From NCBI GenBank assembly GCA_018417955.1, contig JACTVC010000001.1, positions 4,712,001 through 4,776,000 of the forward strand: 64,000 nucleotides of DNA, written 5' to 3'. The DNA is from Laccaria trichodermophora. Lineage: Eukaryota; Basidiomycota; Agaricomycetes; Agaricales; Hydnangiaceae. The notes beneath the pieces are model-generated. The model saw nothing but the letters and a program-made list of their open reading frames with translations, had not been told where the DNA came from and made no database searches. Positions 10,745-23,065 of this stretch are shown here, in pieces. How positions within the stretch are numbered: position 1 is the first letter of the stretch; each line of letters opens with the position of its first letter. Position numbers and translations under genes: made by a program.

Positions 10745-11358
10745 ATGGTACGTCCTCATTGTCCTATACATCCTCCAGCTCATCGCTAACATTGACCTCA
10801 GGCCCCAGCTCCCAACAAGAAAAAGGTATTCCCGTCCCATACACATACAATGAATCACATTCGAGAACTTACGACGACGGTTTACAGACCGGTGGTAAAA
10901 CCCGCTCAGCCCTCCAGGATGTCGTGACCCGGGAGTACACCATCCATTTGCACAAGCGCGTGCACGGCCGTTCATTCAAGAAGCGTGCTCCGTGGGCAGT
11001 GAAATCTGTCATCGACTTTGCCCAGAAGACCATGGGCACCTCTGATGTCCGCATCGATCCTAAACTCAACCAGGCCGTGTGGGCGCGGGGAATCAAGACT
11101 GTCCCTCATAGGCTGCGGGTCAAGCTTGAGAGTGCGTTCAAATCTTTTTGCGGTTGTGGAGATCGGGGCTGATGCATGATGTGCCTTGTTTTTTAGGGAA
11201 GCGTAACGACGAGGAGAACGCAAAGGAGAAGCTTTACACATATGTCAGCCACGTCCCCGTAACGTCGTTCAAGGTATGTTTTTTGTCCCCTTTCATCCAC
11301 TTTGGCGTCTTATCGTATCGCACAGGGCCTGCAAACGACGGTCGTGGATGCCGAGTAA
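10745..11358 (+). CDS. RPL31: 60S ribosomal protein eL31
   Basis: 126-residue structural protein of the large ribosomal subunit, near the peptide exit tunnel. Exons 10745-10747, 10802-10825, 10888-11131, 11197-11273 and 11326-11358 join in frame. Recognisable blocks are [60 protein letters not shown] and [14 protein letters not shown]. The first coding exon is only the ATG, cut by an intron straight after it; the second adds eight residues (APAPNKKK). Such early introns are common in fungal ribosomal protein genes. Length is normal for the family and no damage is seen. Confidence 0.96.
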
Positions 11359-12481
11359 TTTCATCGTCGGGATTTGTTCGCTGCTGTCTTTTTCTTTACC
11401 TTTGTCTTATCCATCCATGCTTGCCATGCATACCTCTACGCAATCCTCCATTATGCTATGCCACGCAATTAAAATTCATCTCCTCCGGTGCCTACGTGTT
11501 GAGTTTCTCCGATCTATGTTCTTTGCAAGTTGAAGAACCTTGAGGTGTTTGATATATGACCAATTGATAGGGAACCAAAGGTATCTCAAAGGGCAGGACG
11601 GTCGTCTCAGGAACCATGTGATTGTGATTTTGACATGCCACCTTCTAGATGATTCTGAGAATGTATGCGCGAGCGTTGCAGATATAAGAAGAATTGAAGA
11701 TCTAATGAAACACCGACTATTGCCTTTTGCCTTTTGCCACACCCCAGCTACACTGGCTTGCGTGTTGGAAGATGGGAAGTTATGTCAAGCTCAGCCGGCT
11801 GCTTCGCCTCGGCCTGCGTCACGAAGGCCTGCGACGGCGTTGCGCCTAAACCGTAGGCTTGATGCGCATATATCCCCATTGAACGGAGCCCTCGCAAAAG
11901 TCGTAGGCGACATAGATCACGATTCCGGAAGAACTGGATCCTCTGCCTCTGGACCTGGATTACTGCTCCTTACCCAAGCGGTCCGGCCTTTACCTGAACC
12001 AGTAGTTCATTCCAATCCCTCGCTTACGCGCTTTATTCTCTCAGGTTTTACTGGGCTTCTTGATCCCAACATTGCAGAACGCCGGCATACGTCTCAACAA
12101 CTGGTTCTGCAGGTTTATAGGAAGATATGAATGCACAGAAAGATTATCGTGCCCTATGACATTAAACACTAGCAACTCTCAACACGCTAGGGGCGCGTGC
12201 CCTGTCGGATTGGATGGTTGATTTGGAAAGAGTCAACCGTGACGTTCTGCTGATAAAGGGTATCGCATCCACTGCCTGCATGCGCCACTTGGCGATGATT
12301 GAACACTCTCAATTCTTTAACTCTCAACTCTACGTTTACAAATGGGGAATGGAAGTTGGGGGAGAGTGCATACGAGCATGTATCATCCTGAAGCACCCTT
12401 CCCTGCGTCCCCCAGCTCGCCAGTTGTGCGTGATTATAGGAACGATATTCGGAAGTGGATTCACAGAAATATATATCCACC
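11359..12481. other. Spacer with an uncharacterised 196-codon open frame
   Basis: A plus-strand frame is open from 11540 to 12130 but begins at TTG, lacks a recognisable domain, and has Ser/Pro/Arg composition as expected by chance in GC-rich DNA. The first part is the RPL31 3' region and the last part the 3' flank of the minus-strand F-box gene. A real small gene or non-coding transcript cannot be excluded. Confidence 0.4.
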
Positions 12482-14214
12482 TCAGAGTTCCCTAGGCGCT
12501 TCCCGAGAAGCGTTTAAGTGTAGGGTACTAATCTGAGTCCGTCCCATGAGAATCAGAGCAACCGAAATATCAGCGCATTCATACAGTACCTTAGACTGCG
12601 AATCTGAGTCAAGCTCCGCTTCCGCCGCTTCCTCCCTCTCCGTCGCAAGTTCCGCCATGATATCTGTGATATAGACCCACGGTCCAATATGTCTTTCGAG
12701 GGAGCCTATTTCGCGGCGCTTAATTACACCGTCAATGCTCGGGAAGAAATCATCCAAAAATTCAGCCAAAGGTCTATAACAAGATTGTGAGTCCACGCGT
12801 GAATCCCCGAGGGCCAGATCTATAACTTTGGGGCAACTGTAACCGCGACCAGGTCTCCCTTGAACGTGAGATATTTTCCATAGATCACCCAACGAGATGC
12901 TAAGCTCCTCCAAATCTGGCCAGTGTCTGGCGAAGGAAAGCAGACAGTTCACTGAAATTTTCGAGGTATGGCCGAATCCTTTGTAATAGTGTCCCAATTT
13001 AAATTGACGCATGCAGGGCCACTTTGGGGCCATGAGTTTGATATCTGACGTATCCAGTCGGAAAGGACAAAACAACTCAATTTCCAATACCTCCAGGTTC
13101 TTGAACGCGAACAGGGGCCTAAAATTTGACAGCGCGAGACCGTATTCGGGCGCGTAATAGTTTTCTTCGGAGTGACGGGGTTGGTGGAGGTGTACGGAGT
13201 TGAAGAGCGCATGTGAGCATCGCCGCTCAAGAGTCTGAAACAATTCCTTGATCGACAAAGAGTCGGGGAGGTGCAGATGTACGACTTCGAATGATCGAAG
13301 ACTCCGTGTATTAATTCGCTGTAGCAACTCCGAGCAATATTTGAGGTGCGACGTATAAACCGTCAGACGGCGGAGGGAAGAAAAACCCTGCTCAGTGCTA
13401 GGGAGATTTTGAAGCAATTCCTCAGCCGAATTTCTTATCGATAAGACTTCGATTTTAGAGGCTGACAAAAAGCGTAAGACCTCTTGCGGCAGGAGAGTTT
13501 CTGTGCAGAAAAGCTGTCGGAGACACTGATGTCTGCAAACCATGCTTTGGAGAAGGCACGATAGTTCTGGATTTGGCGAGAGATACTTCATTGGCATCCC
13601 GATGAAAAGTTTTTCCAGGAGAGGAGACTGGGAGCATAGTGGTTCTGCGACATCCCGAACTGCTTCGAAGTCAAAGCACAGCACTGCGAGCGCCTGGAGG
13701 GGACCAATGGAATGGATATCACCAAAATGACCGCCGGATAGCATCCATCGAAGGTCCTGTAGGTTGGGGAGGGAGATTTGATTACTCTGCAAAACGCTGA
13801 ACTCCCTGTGGTTTGAATAAAGAGATAACTCTGGATCCCAATACTCAGATCCACCTACTATCCCAAGGCGCTTGATGCGAGGGGTGTACTTCAGACAAGC
13901 TTTCCAATCTTCAGAAGTCCACGAATGACGGGTCTGAGTGGACGGGTTATCAGGCAATTTATGTTTGTATTCAACTGGAAACTACACACCAATTGAATCT
14001 CTCCACCAATTGTTGTTGTCCATGAACCTTCAGGTAGACAATAAAACAAAGGTTTCAGCGTAGACAAGTTACTCCAGAGAATGTCGAGGGCTGGGTTCTG
14101 AAACCTCCGACATGTCCGCGCAAGAGCAGCGAGACTTCGCTGATCTACCCAGTTATACGGTTCATAATAGACGAATTCAAATATCTTGATGAGAATCTCT
14201 TCCGGACAGTCCAT
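12482..14214 (-). CDS. F-box protein with LRR-like C-terminal region
   Basis: 558 residues from exons 14214-13990 and 13933-12482, with a 56-nt GT-AG intron in phase 0. The N-terminus is a short F-box beginning MDCPEEILIKIFEFV, followed by a conserved LAALARTCRRFQNPALDILW segment. The remaining about 480 residues consist of irregular Leu-rich stretches (for example SSLRRLTVYTSHL, LEVLEIELF, WPDLEELSISLG), typical of the large Agaricomycete F-box/LRR-like families. Such proteins link substrates to SCF ubiquitin ligases through Skp1; the substrate is unknown. The acidic tail (EEAAEAELDSD) near the end is family-variable. Convergent with the 11.5-12.1 kb spacer. No damage seen. Confidence 0.85.
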
Positions 14215-14838
14215 ATCGGGGAGCAGGCTATTTCGCGGGGGAAGTTTTCAAGTTGAGATTGATGTGGCATCACGAGGACGAGACTTGTCTGAGTAATGAC
14301 TCATTCAACTTGTCTGGCGATAGGAGGCATTCGAACATTCCTAATAAAAAAATAGAAGTGACGTCCGAATCCTCATGGAGTATGAACCCACGTCAGAAAA
14401 GTCGCGGTCGATCAATGGTTTATAGTAGCCTCTTTTTGTTCTTCTTGGTGACCGGGGCAAGTAGCAATGTGACCAGCGCACGCTTTTTACCTTTGGTTCT
14501 TGGAGCTCCACGCCCGTCCGGATCGGTTAAAGATAGATCTAGCAGTCCCAAGTCAAATTGAGACTGCATGTCGTCGTCTGGGCGCGCCGCTCAAGGACAG
14601 TACCGAATACATGGCAATGGTGTTGTGAGGACGCGTGCGAACTTGGCTTGATGGTGGCCTCTTCGTCATCACTTGAAACTTGAAACTAGTTGCTACATGC
14701 ATGTAGGAACCTCAGTAATACCCTACAATTTTCGGGTATCGATACTAGTAGTCCTTAGTCCTTCAACGTATCAAGGTTGACTGGGGAACCTAATTCGATC
14801 GTCACAGTTTTTATCCCAGGGCACGTCAACATAATCTC
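14215..14838. other. Intergenic spacer
   Basis: No gene supported. It holds the promoter of the F-box gene to the left (about 14215-14400) and the 3' flank of the LRR fragment to the right. Confidence 0.5.
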
Positions 14839-15421
14839 CTAAATAAATGACGTTTGCTTTTCTCTTTCCACGTCGGGTGGGGGTGAAGCGTATGTAAGAT
14901 GTTGGAGTTGTGGAAGGCGAGCGAGGAACTGAGGTATCAGAGCTCTCACATCACTCCGCCACATATTCCAAGACTGTAAGAGGTTGAGGGTAGTTGCCCC
15001 TGCTAGAGCGGCGAGCGGACTGTTCTCCTGTAATATGTGCTTGTAAAGCCAGTGTGCGATGCCGGCCTCCGGGTAGAATGAGATATGTAAGGCTGTAACA
15101 TGTGGAGCGCTGCAAGGAAGGAGATATAGGGCGTGGTCGAAGGTGTTGTAGTCGAATGGAAGGTATAGACTCGGAGGGTGGACTTCCGACACCATTTCCA
15201 GTGATGTGAGGAATTTAAAATGCTGTCCACGATCCAGAAACTGGCAAGAAATGAGCCAGGGATCTGCTCTCAGATTTTGCAAGGCTGACGACGATTTCTC
15301 GGGCGGATGACAGCGTATAAGCGGCCTCCAAGTCGACAATTGAAGGATGTCTAGTCAAGAAACCAAGAACATCGTTGAATTTGGCCATTTGCCAATCTGT
15401 GATCACGCAGCCTGTCGTCAA
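14839..15421 (-). pseudogene. Fragment of an F-box/LRR-type gene, frameshifted
   Basis: Two overlapping minus-strand frames complement each other. The upstream one carries FNDVLGFLTRHPSIVDLEAAYTL (shown in part: FLTRHPSIVDLEAA), the downstream one NLRADPWLISCQFLDRGQ through LYLLPCSAPHVTALHISF and ends at the stop at 14839. FLxRHPSI is also found in the F-box genes at 15.7 and 28.3 kb, so family membership is likely. Continuity requires a frame change near 15290-15320, and there is no F-box N-terminus upstream: a stop at 15422 precedes the fragment. I read it as a truncated, decayed C-terminal piece. It lies head-to-head with the intact gene at 15680. Confidence 0.6.
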
Positions 15422-15679
15422 CTAGAACTTGGACAGGAATGGAAGAGTGTTGCTCGAAAGAATATCAGACCGTGTGCTTGCGGGGGTTTTAACGGTCTCA
15501 AAAGAAGTCGCGGTAAGAGGATGTGAGTTGGTTTGGGGTGTGGAAATCGTCGAGTCGAGGAAAGGTGGGTGGAAAGGATCCGGAACGAAGTAGAATTTCA
15601 AAATTTCAAGGGCCAATTAGGTCACATGACTGAACCATCCTTGCATAAGACTCCCAAGTGTGAAACATACCCAACAACC

Positions 15680-17346
15680 ATGAAGAGACGGCTGCGGCGC
15701 AAGGTGAAAGTCGACGGGCCTCATGCACAAGCTTCCTCTGCATACGCCACCATCACCGATCTGCCGGACGAACTTGTCGAGAAAATCGTCGAAGACCTGG
15801 ATGATAACGGATCCATTTGTTGTCTGAGCCTTACGTGCAAGAGGCTTCATTTCCTGGTCCTTCCTACGTTCTTCTCCCGCAACAAGTTGGAACTTTTGCA
15901 AGATGGGTACCTCCAGTGTTTTAAGCCTGTACCAGGGTTGCTAGAGGCCATAAGGACGGCCCTTTTCGTTCGCAATCTTTCATTGATCACATTTTACTTC
16001 ACTTCGGAGATGGAGCAAGTGATCTCAGACATTTCCAGTCTATGTGGTTTACTGGCGCGCATTCCACCGGTTGGTAAAATCACGCTAGGCCTTCCGCAAT
16101 ATGTTTCGTCCCTGTACGTGCCACAGCATGTCCGAAACATGGAGAGGTGGGGAAGAGAGTCTCTGAAGCTTTTAGAAACAATCACGAAGAGTGGGTGCAG
16201 AGATCTGGAGTTGCTTGATCCGTTAGGTATCTTGCCTAACAACTTTTTGTATGTCGCGGCACCTCCCCCGTCGACACCCACAGGCACTAAGTCTAGGAGG
16301 TCGAGAAATTTGGGAGGGACCCGTGCACACTCCCATTCAGCCAGCTTGTCGACGATACAAATTCTTTCTCCGAGGCTCTTCCAACCATTTTTTATCGGTT
16401 GGATTGTTGATACGCTGAAGGTGAACCGAGAGTCCCTCGTCTGCGTTCACCTCAATGTCACTTCCATTGACCCGGTCCTTCTATCACGCATCTCCGAATC
16501 TATGAATTTACCGGCGATAAAAGAGGTCAAGATCTCTGCCTATTCCAATTTTAAATGGATGGGTCTATGGAGCTTTCTCAATCGCCATCCATCAATCACC
16601 AGTCTACACCTCGACGGAATCCTTCCAGTCAAGGATCCTCAAATCCCTGATCCCCCGATTATACTCCCATACTTGACACAGGTAACTGCAACGTCGCCGG
16701 TTGTGACCTTGCTGCTACAACATCGGAACAGGGTGCCGCTCCTTTCCTCCGTCGATGTTCTACTCAATTGGAATGTTCAATCTGGGTTGGACCCCCTAGC
16801 AGCCGTTGCCACCCATGACCATATCTCATCTTTGAAGATATCAAATGGTATACAGGGGGATATCTGCTCGATCCTAGAGAGGCATATCCGTGAAGACAGA
16901 TATACTCGAATCATTACCTCCCTCAGTCATATCAGGAGTGTCATTTTGGACCAATCCATTAATTCTAGCAGCCCCTCGCCACTCACAATAAAGAGGTGGC
17001 TTTACCTCTTCCCCCATCTGGAGCATGTGATTGTGAGCTTGCGTTTGTTGGATGCCAGGTTAGGATTGTCAGCCGAAGAGAGCCTTGGTGTAGTGACTGA
17101 GTTTGCCACTCAATTTGCTGCTGATCGCCCGATGATGAGAACATTATCGGCTGATTTCTTTTTGAAAGTCAACTTGGACGAGTTGTGGAGGGTGCCAGGC
17201 TTCAAGGCATGATCAGTTTTTTTTTGTTAGCATCTATGTGATATCTGACCTTGATTATTCTTATCTCTTTGCAGAACGTCCCATCGACCGGGTCCAGAAA
17301 ATCAAATAGAGTGTTGAATGGGCAAGCAAAATGTAGCTGCAAATAG
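15680..17346 (+). CDS. F-box protein, LRR-like, intact copy of a duplicated pair
   Basis: 532 residues; ATG at 15680 chosen because the decayed paralogue at 28.2 kb starts at the same place (MKRRLRRKV). The F-box is at residues 25-65 (ITDLPDELVEKIVEDLDD then LSLTCKRLHFLVLP). The body is Leu/Ile-rich with LRR-like strands, including FLNRHPSITSLHLDG. Exon 1 ends at 17206 and a 68-nt intron begins GCATGA rather than GT, closing with TTTGCAG at 17274. Exon 2 (17275-17346) adds 23 residues ending CSCK. The paralogue keeps both the GC donor and the same short last exon, supporting the model. Without the intron the protein would end one codon into it. Predicted SCF adaptor with unknown target. Confidence 0.82.
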
Positions 17347-17743
17347 TTGGAGGAGCCACAGGGCTCTCGTGCATATCTGACAGTGGGAGGACTTGGACTA
17401 AGGCTTTCATCGGCCTGGTTCCAGACAAAGAAATTATGATGTTATTTAAATAGGAAAGTAGCTGTGCATGAATTACTTTTTCATTCAATGCTTTGACTAT
17501 GTAGTTTATTGCAATTGACCTTTCAAAGTTTAGCTCCTTCAATCAACCTTGTATTCGATTAGACGTTCTGAAACACAAAAAAAAAAATGGAACTGTTCTC
17601 AGAGCTCAGATTGCGGTAATACCTGGTACCTGGGTGACATCATCAAGAGTCGTGATGTTATGCTCAATCACCTTTCCATCAGCCATGTTGTGGATAGGCA
17701 GGTGAGAAGCTTTGAGACAGTTGGCACTTGTTGAGTCCTCTTC
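17347..17743. other. Duplicated 3' flank of the F-box gene
   Basis: No gene. Parts align with 29808-30050 (for example the A-run followed by AGATTGCGGTA), and 17733-17760 (GAGTCCTCTTCTCAAACC) aligns with 31440-31462. The region corresponding to 30.1-31.43 kb of the second block is absent here. Confidence 0.65.
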
Positions 17744-18260
17744 TCAAACCAATGTTATTGATAGTAAACGAACAAGATCTACATAGCGTGTGTTATGACA
17801 TTGGAGCGGCACTGGCAGTGCAGGAAGACTGAGACTGAAAGCTGCCAAACAAGCCATGGAAGGGGAACAATCGCGCCAACAATCAAGCCGGCAGTTTAGT
17901 GGTGACCATTGGGACAGCAGAGTGGGAGTGGTGCCGGTGGACGCCAGAGGTGTGGTACGAATGCTAGCGGTGGGGACAAGTGCTGCTGCTGAGGTGTTAG
18001 CAGATTTGGTAAAGACTGCCGTGGGCAGCGTCACACACTCAATTCAAAGCGGAGATGGGTGAAACTGGACGACTCAGAGAAGGTTGCGCTATTGACGAAG
18101 TCGTATTGTTGCAGAGGATTTGAATAAAGGAATGTGGAGGAGGGTGGTTAGTGAAAGAAAACTCGGACCTCCTCCAAGCTTGAAAGCGACTTGAAGTTGA
18201 AGCGAGAGCTGCCTTGTAGAATTCTGGAGGTAGAAGTTTCACAGCTTAGTGCTACGACCC
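17744..18260 (-). pseudogene. Decayed CFEM gene copy
   Basis: The minus-strand frame around 18034-17860 reads VTLPTAVFTKSANTSAAA, clearly related to the exon 3 start of the intact CFEM gene at 31.7-32.4 kb (VTLPPDAVFIESATTPAAA), then drifts into unrelated sequence with no GPI tail. Upstream, 18215-18330 aligns with the promoter of the intact gene (GAGCCAATCCAG block and flanks), but its TATA has become TTGTAGA. No eight-Cys CFEM domain or signal peptide remains. It follows the F-box gene just as the intact CFEM gene follows the broken F-box copy, so both came from one segmental duplication. Confidence 0.7.
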
Positions 18261-19527
18261 CCTAGAGCCAATCCAGATGTAAGTAGGTGCATCTGAAAGC
18301 CCTCAGGCCGATTCTAAGTCAACCCTTAGGAAAGAAAAAAAGGTCGCATCCACCTTCACATAAAGCATCTCCGTTGTTCCACACCACTACCATTCGCGAG
18401 TTGGTCAAAAAAAAAAAGCATCTGGAGGATACCTGTGGTTCTTTTCTTTCAATATAACAGACAGAATGGCAAGTGTGAATTGCTTATGGGTAAAAGTAGG
18501 ACCCCTCCGCACCAAAACAATCGAAACGAACTGCTCGTGGGAGATATTTGAACTGGACGAAGTTATGCTGGCGGCCCTGTCCGTAGTGGACCGACAACAA
18601 CCAAGAGCGACCTGGGACATAAACTAGTGAAGCCGGGCTGCGCACCACCTTGTAAAACATACCGACGGTGACTGGGCCTTGACAGTTTTGAACACGCCGG
18701 AAGGAGTGAGCTCTTGACCTTACATATTGTCAATGGGGATTCTAACGACAGTTGTCAGAAAAACGGATGAAACGAGCAAGGTGTCCTGACATTTCTAGCC
18801 CTCTGAAGCCCTCGTCATCTATACATCCATTCCTGCATCCCATTTGAGTAGTGGTGTGATTGTTGAGTCCGGCTACATAGACTCGCACTTGGAGTCCTCA
18901 TTGGAGAGTAGATAGGAAATAGCTAGAGTTTTTTGTTAGCCGAAATATGTATGAGCAGAGAATGCGATGCTTACCAAAAGGCAACCAAAAGGTGTGCAAC
19001 TGTTTGAATCTTTACTAGCCAATACCTGTGCGTTTGCACAGGACCTTTCTTGATAATGCTTATGATTGGTTGAGTTCACTCCCTCAGCTAGGTGTGAATT
19101 TCTTTTCTTGTCATTACAATACCTCACTCTATCCTGATAGTTGCCCACCCACCCTCTTCCTATTTTCTGAGTATTTACATGTATATTACTGTAGGCGGAC
19201 TTAGTTCCCACACTTGGGGACCAAAGGTGGTCATGCCATACCTCAAGTGGAAATATGTCAGAATAGCCGATACTGTCCTTTCTTGATAATAGTCATGTAC
19301 TTACAATGTACTTACTCTGCTGACTCTAAACTCTGCTAACACTTTGTTGCTGTTGCACTTCATGCTCACACCGTCATTGCTGAGCCAAAGAGCGGGCATT
19401 GGGAGTAGCTATTCAACAAAAAAGAAAAAAATGGATCCATTGAGTGCATGAGTCTTGGAGGACAAAATGATAAATACATTGGTTGGTCTGCCAGGGCATT
19501 CAGTAGATACCCAATGGGACCATAGTA
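18261..19527. other. Spacer before the large palindrome
   Basis: No gene supported. Composition shifts to AT-rich by about 18900. A run of GGGCCCAAT-like motifs begins near 19,550, just inside the palindrome. Short open frames here have no motif. Confidence 0.5.
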
Positions 19528-20112
19528 GTTCACATGGTCAATTGTCCAATGGACCATAGGGCTACCCCAATGGGCCCAATCGTAGTTGACACCATTCGGC
19601 CATAGTTTGGCCCAATGTCTGTGAGACATTAAGCGGGCATTGTTGGGGCCAACATAACAAAACTATGAGAAGCATAATTGGGCCGAATGAGGGATACACA
19701 AAATGAATTGGGCCCATTGGGCCCAATTGAGACCCATGTTAAACTCCCAACAGCCAAGGTTGGGCCCAATATTGCAAGGCTATTAATTAGGCTATACTGC
19801 ATTGTTGGGCCCAATGCTCAGTGTAACAAATGCCAAATCCGGCGGAACCATAACCCTAACCCTGGCAATCCCTGTCTAGCCACAGTCCGGGCCAATGACA
19901 TCACCTCTGGCACAAAATGGGATACATATTGCAAATACTGTCGGTAGCACACATGCAGGCCATAAATCAATATTTCCATATCAGCCTGAAATCCTGTTAA
20001 TTGCTTGAATTCATTTTGGGTTAAAGATAACAGCCGGACATACAACAGCCACCCCGGATGCATAGATAGCATGAGGCATGCTGTATCAAGGACACTTTCT
20101 TTGCATTTAATG

Positions 20113-22035
20113 GTCAATACCTCCTGGAATATTGTGTTGCCTCCCAAAGACTATGTGCACTCAATAGATATTAAAACCGAAGATTTTGTCGGCTGGTTGT
20201 GCCGAAATCCCTCCGGAAATATTGTGTTGCCTCCCAAGGACTATGTGCACCCGATAGATATAAAAACCAAAGATTTCGTCGGCTTGTAGTGCGGAAGTAC
20301 CTCCAGAAATATTGTGTTGGCTCTCAGAGAATATGTCCACTCAACACATGTTAAAACCGAAGATTTCGTCAATTCGTAGTGCTGAAATACCTCCGGAAAT
20401 ATTGTGTTGCCTCCCAAGGACTATGTTCACTCAATACATATAAAAACCAAAGATTTCGTCGGCTTGTAGTGCCGAAGTACCTCCGGAAATATTGTGTTGG
20501 CTCTCAGAGAATATGTCCACTCAACACATGTTAAAACCGAAGATTTCGTCGATTCGTAGTGCCGAAATACCTCCGGAAATATTGTGTTGCCTCCCAAGGA
20601 CTATGTGCACTCAATACATATAAAAACCAAAGATTTCGTCGGCTTGTAGTGCCGAAGTACCTCCAGGAATATTGTGTTGCCTGCCAGAAAATATGTGCAC
20701 TCAATAGATATCAAAATCGAAGATTTCGTCGGCTGGTAATGCCGAAATACCTGTGGAAATATTGTGTTGGCTCTCAGAGAATATGTGCACTCAACACATG
20801 TTAAAACCGAAGATTTCATCGGCTGGTAGTGCCGAAATACCTCCAGAAATATTGGGTAGCCTCTCAAAGAATATGTGCACTCAAAACATCTTAAAACCGA
20901 AGGTTTCATCGGTTGGTAGTGCCGAAATACCTCCGGAAATATTGTGTTGCCTCCCAAGGACTATGTGCACTCAACAGATATAAAAACCAAAGATTTCGTT
21001 GGCTCGTAGTGCCGAAGTACCTCCAGGAATATTGTGTTGCCTCCCAGAAAATATGTCCACTCAATAGATATCAAAATCGAAGATTTCGTCGGCTGGTAGT
21101 GCCGAAATACCTCCGGAAATATTGTGTTGGCTCTCAGAGAATATGTGCACTCAACAGATATTAAAACCGAAGATTTCGTCCACTGGTAGTGCCGAAGTAC
21201 CTCCAGAAATATTGTGTTGCCTCCCAAGGACTATGTGCACTCAATAGATATTAAAACCGAAGATTTCATCGGCTGGTAATGCCGAAATACCTCCAGAAAC
21301 ATTGTGTTGCCTCTCAAAGAATATGTGCACTCAACACATCTTAAAACCAAAGGTTTCGTCGGTTGGTAGTGCCGAAGTACCTCCGGAAATATTGTGTTGC
21401 CTCCCAAGGACTATGTGCACTCAATAGATATTAAAACCGAAGATTTCGTCGGCTGGTAGTGCCGAAATCCCTCCGGAAATATTGTGTTGCCTCTCAAAGA
21501 ATATGTGCACTCAACACATGTTAAAGCTGAAGATTTCGTCGGCTGGTAGTGCCGAAGTACCTCTGGGAATATCGTGTTGCCTCCCAGAAAATATGTGCAC
21601 TTAATAGATATTAAAACCGAAGATTTCGTTGGCTGGTAGTGCCGAAATACCTCCGGAAACATTGTGTTGCCTCCCACAGAATATGTGCACTCAACACATG
21701 TTAAAACCGAAGATTTCATCAGCTCGTAGTGCCGAAATCCCTCTGGAAATATTGTGTTGCCTCCCAAAGCCTGTGTGCATTGAATAGATATTAAAACCGA
21801 AGATTTCATTGGCTGGTAGTGCCGAAATACCTCCGGAAACATTGTGTTGCCTCCCACAGAATATGTGCACTCAACACATGTTAAAACCGAAGATTTCATC
21901 AGGTTGTAGTGCCGAAATCCCTCCGGAAATATTGTGTTGCCTCCCAAAGACTATGTGCATTGAATAGATATTAAAACCGAAGATTTCATCAGCTGGTAGT
22001 GCCGAAATACCTCCGGAAATATTGTGTTGCCTCTC
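20113..22035 (+). repeat. Left arm: about 21 copies of a 90-bp tandem repeat
   Basis: The block ATATTGTGTTG recurs every 90 bp (for example 20219, 20309, 20399). Each unit also contains GCCGAAATACCTCCGG, TATGTGCAC and AAAACCGAAGATTTCGTCGG. Copies differ at scattered sites and at two alternating spacer types (CTCCCAAGGACTATG against CTCTCAGAGAATATG), suggesting higher-order units. The period is divisible by three, so frames run open through many copies. Confidence 0.95.
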
Positions 22036-22039
22036 TACA

Positions 22040-23062
22040 AGCCAAAGTAGCTGTGAAACCCGAAGATTTCAGCTTCTGTTACTGCCGAAATTCTTCTTTG
22101 ATCTCCTGGAAACATTGCTTGACCCTCCGGGAACATTGTTTGACCCTCCAGGAACATTGTTTGACCTTCCAGGAACATTGTCTAACCATACACTACTATT
22201 CTTTCACTGTCTGGAAACATTGTTTCACCTCTGCGGAATATAGATACCCAGTATTATCATTTGTTGATCTTCTGGGCCACAATGTCATGTAAAACAAACT
22301 GTACTGAAGTTTTTTCCACTGCAGTCAAGGTTGTACATAACCTGGGGAGAATGCTTTGAGTTCACATACCAGATATGTATGAATACGATTCAACAGAAGC
22401 ATGTTGACTAGTGTTTGAAAGTTAGGTTACTTAACTGGAAGTTAACCATCATTCTGCAACAGCAGACTGAAACGGGGGTAAGAGAGTTGATTCATCTTTT
22501 TCTTGATCAATCAATATGTCACTGAGTAAATACTTGTCTTGTATTCCATGATCAGTGTAAAGATGAATGTCAAGACAGACAAATTTTGGAGATTTGAAAG
22601 CATTTCATGATAATACTACAAGATGAGTAAGTGCTCACTGACACATTGATGGATCAAGAAAGAGATTGAATGCCCTCCCTTACCCCCCAGTCTTTTTCCG
22701 GAATTGCAAGCAGATTCAGAATGATGGTCAACTTACTTCTGTTCAACCATATTGATATGTATCCGGTGTGTGAACTCAAAAGGTTATGTATAACCTTGAC
22801 TGGAGTGAATTTTCAACAATTTGTTTTATACTACATGGTGGCTCAGAAGATCAACCAATGATGATGGTGGGTATGAATATTCCCCAGAAGGTGAAACAAC
22901 AGTTGTATATGGTCAGACAAGGTTCCGGGAAGGTCAAACAATGTTCCCAGGGGGGTTAAACAATGTTCCCGGAAGGTCAAACAATGTTTCCAGGAGATCA
23001 AAGAAGAATTTCAGCACTAACAGAAGCTGAAAGCTTCGGGTTTCACAGCTACTTTGGCTTAT
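22040..23062. repeat. Central inverted single-copy core of the palindrome
   Basis: The left half (22040-22560) is mirrored imperfectly by 22600-23062. Pairs include GCCAAAGTAGCTGTGAAACCC with its reverse near 23040-23062, the GAACATTGTTTGACC triplet repeat at 22130-22180 with its mirror at 22930-22990, and the CAGTCAAGGTT block at 22322 with 22790-22806. The centre is near 22,570. No coding frame of note. Confidence 0.85.
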
Positions 23063-23065
23063 TGA

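Noticed and set aside
12000..12040. Possible tRNA B-box (GTTCATTCCAATCCC)
   Set aside because: No matching A-box or acceptor stem could be folded around it.
11540..12130. 196-codon plus-strand frame after RPL31
   Set aside because: It begins at TTG, contains no motif, and has arbitrary composition. Kept only as a note in the spacer entry.
19850..19870. CCCTAACCC telomere-like motif
   Set aside because: Only two units are present, in the middle of the window. Not a telomere or a convincing interstitial array.
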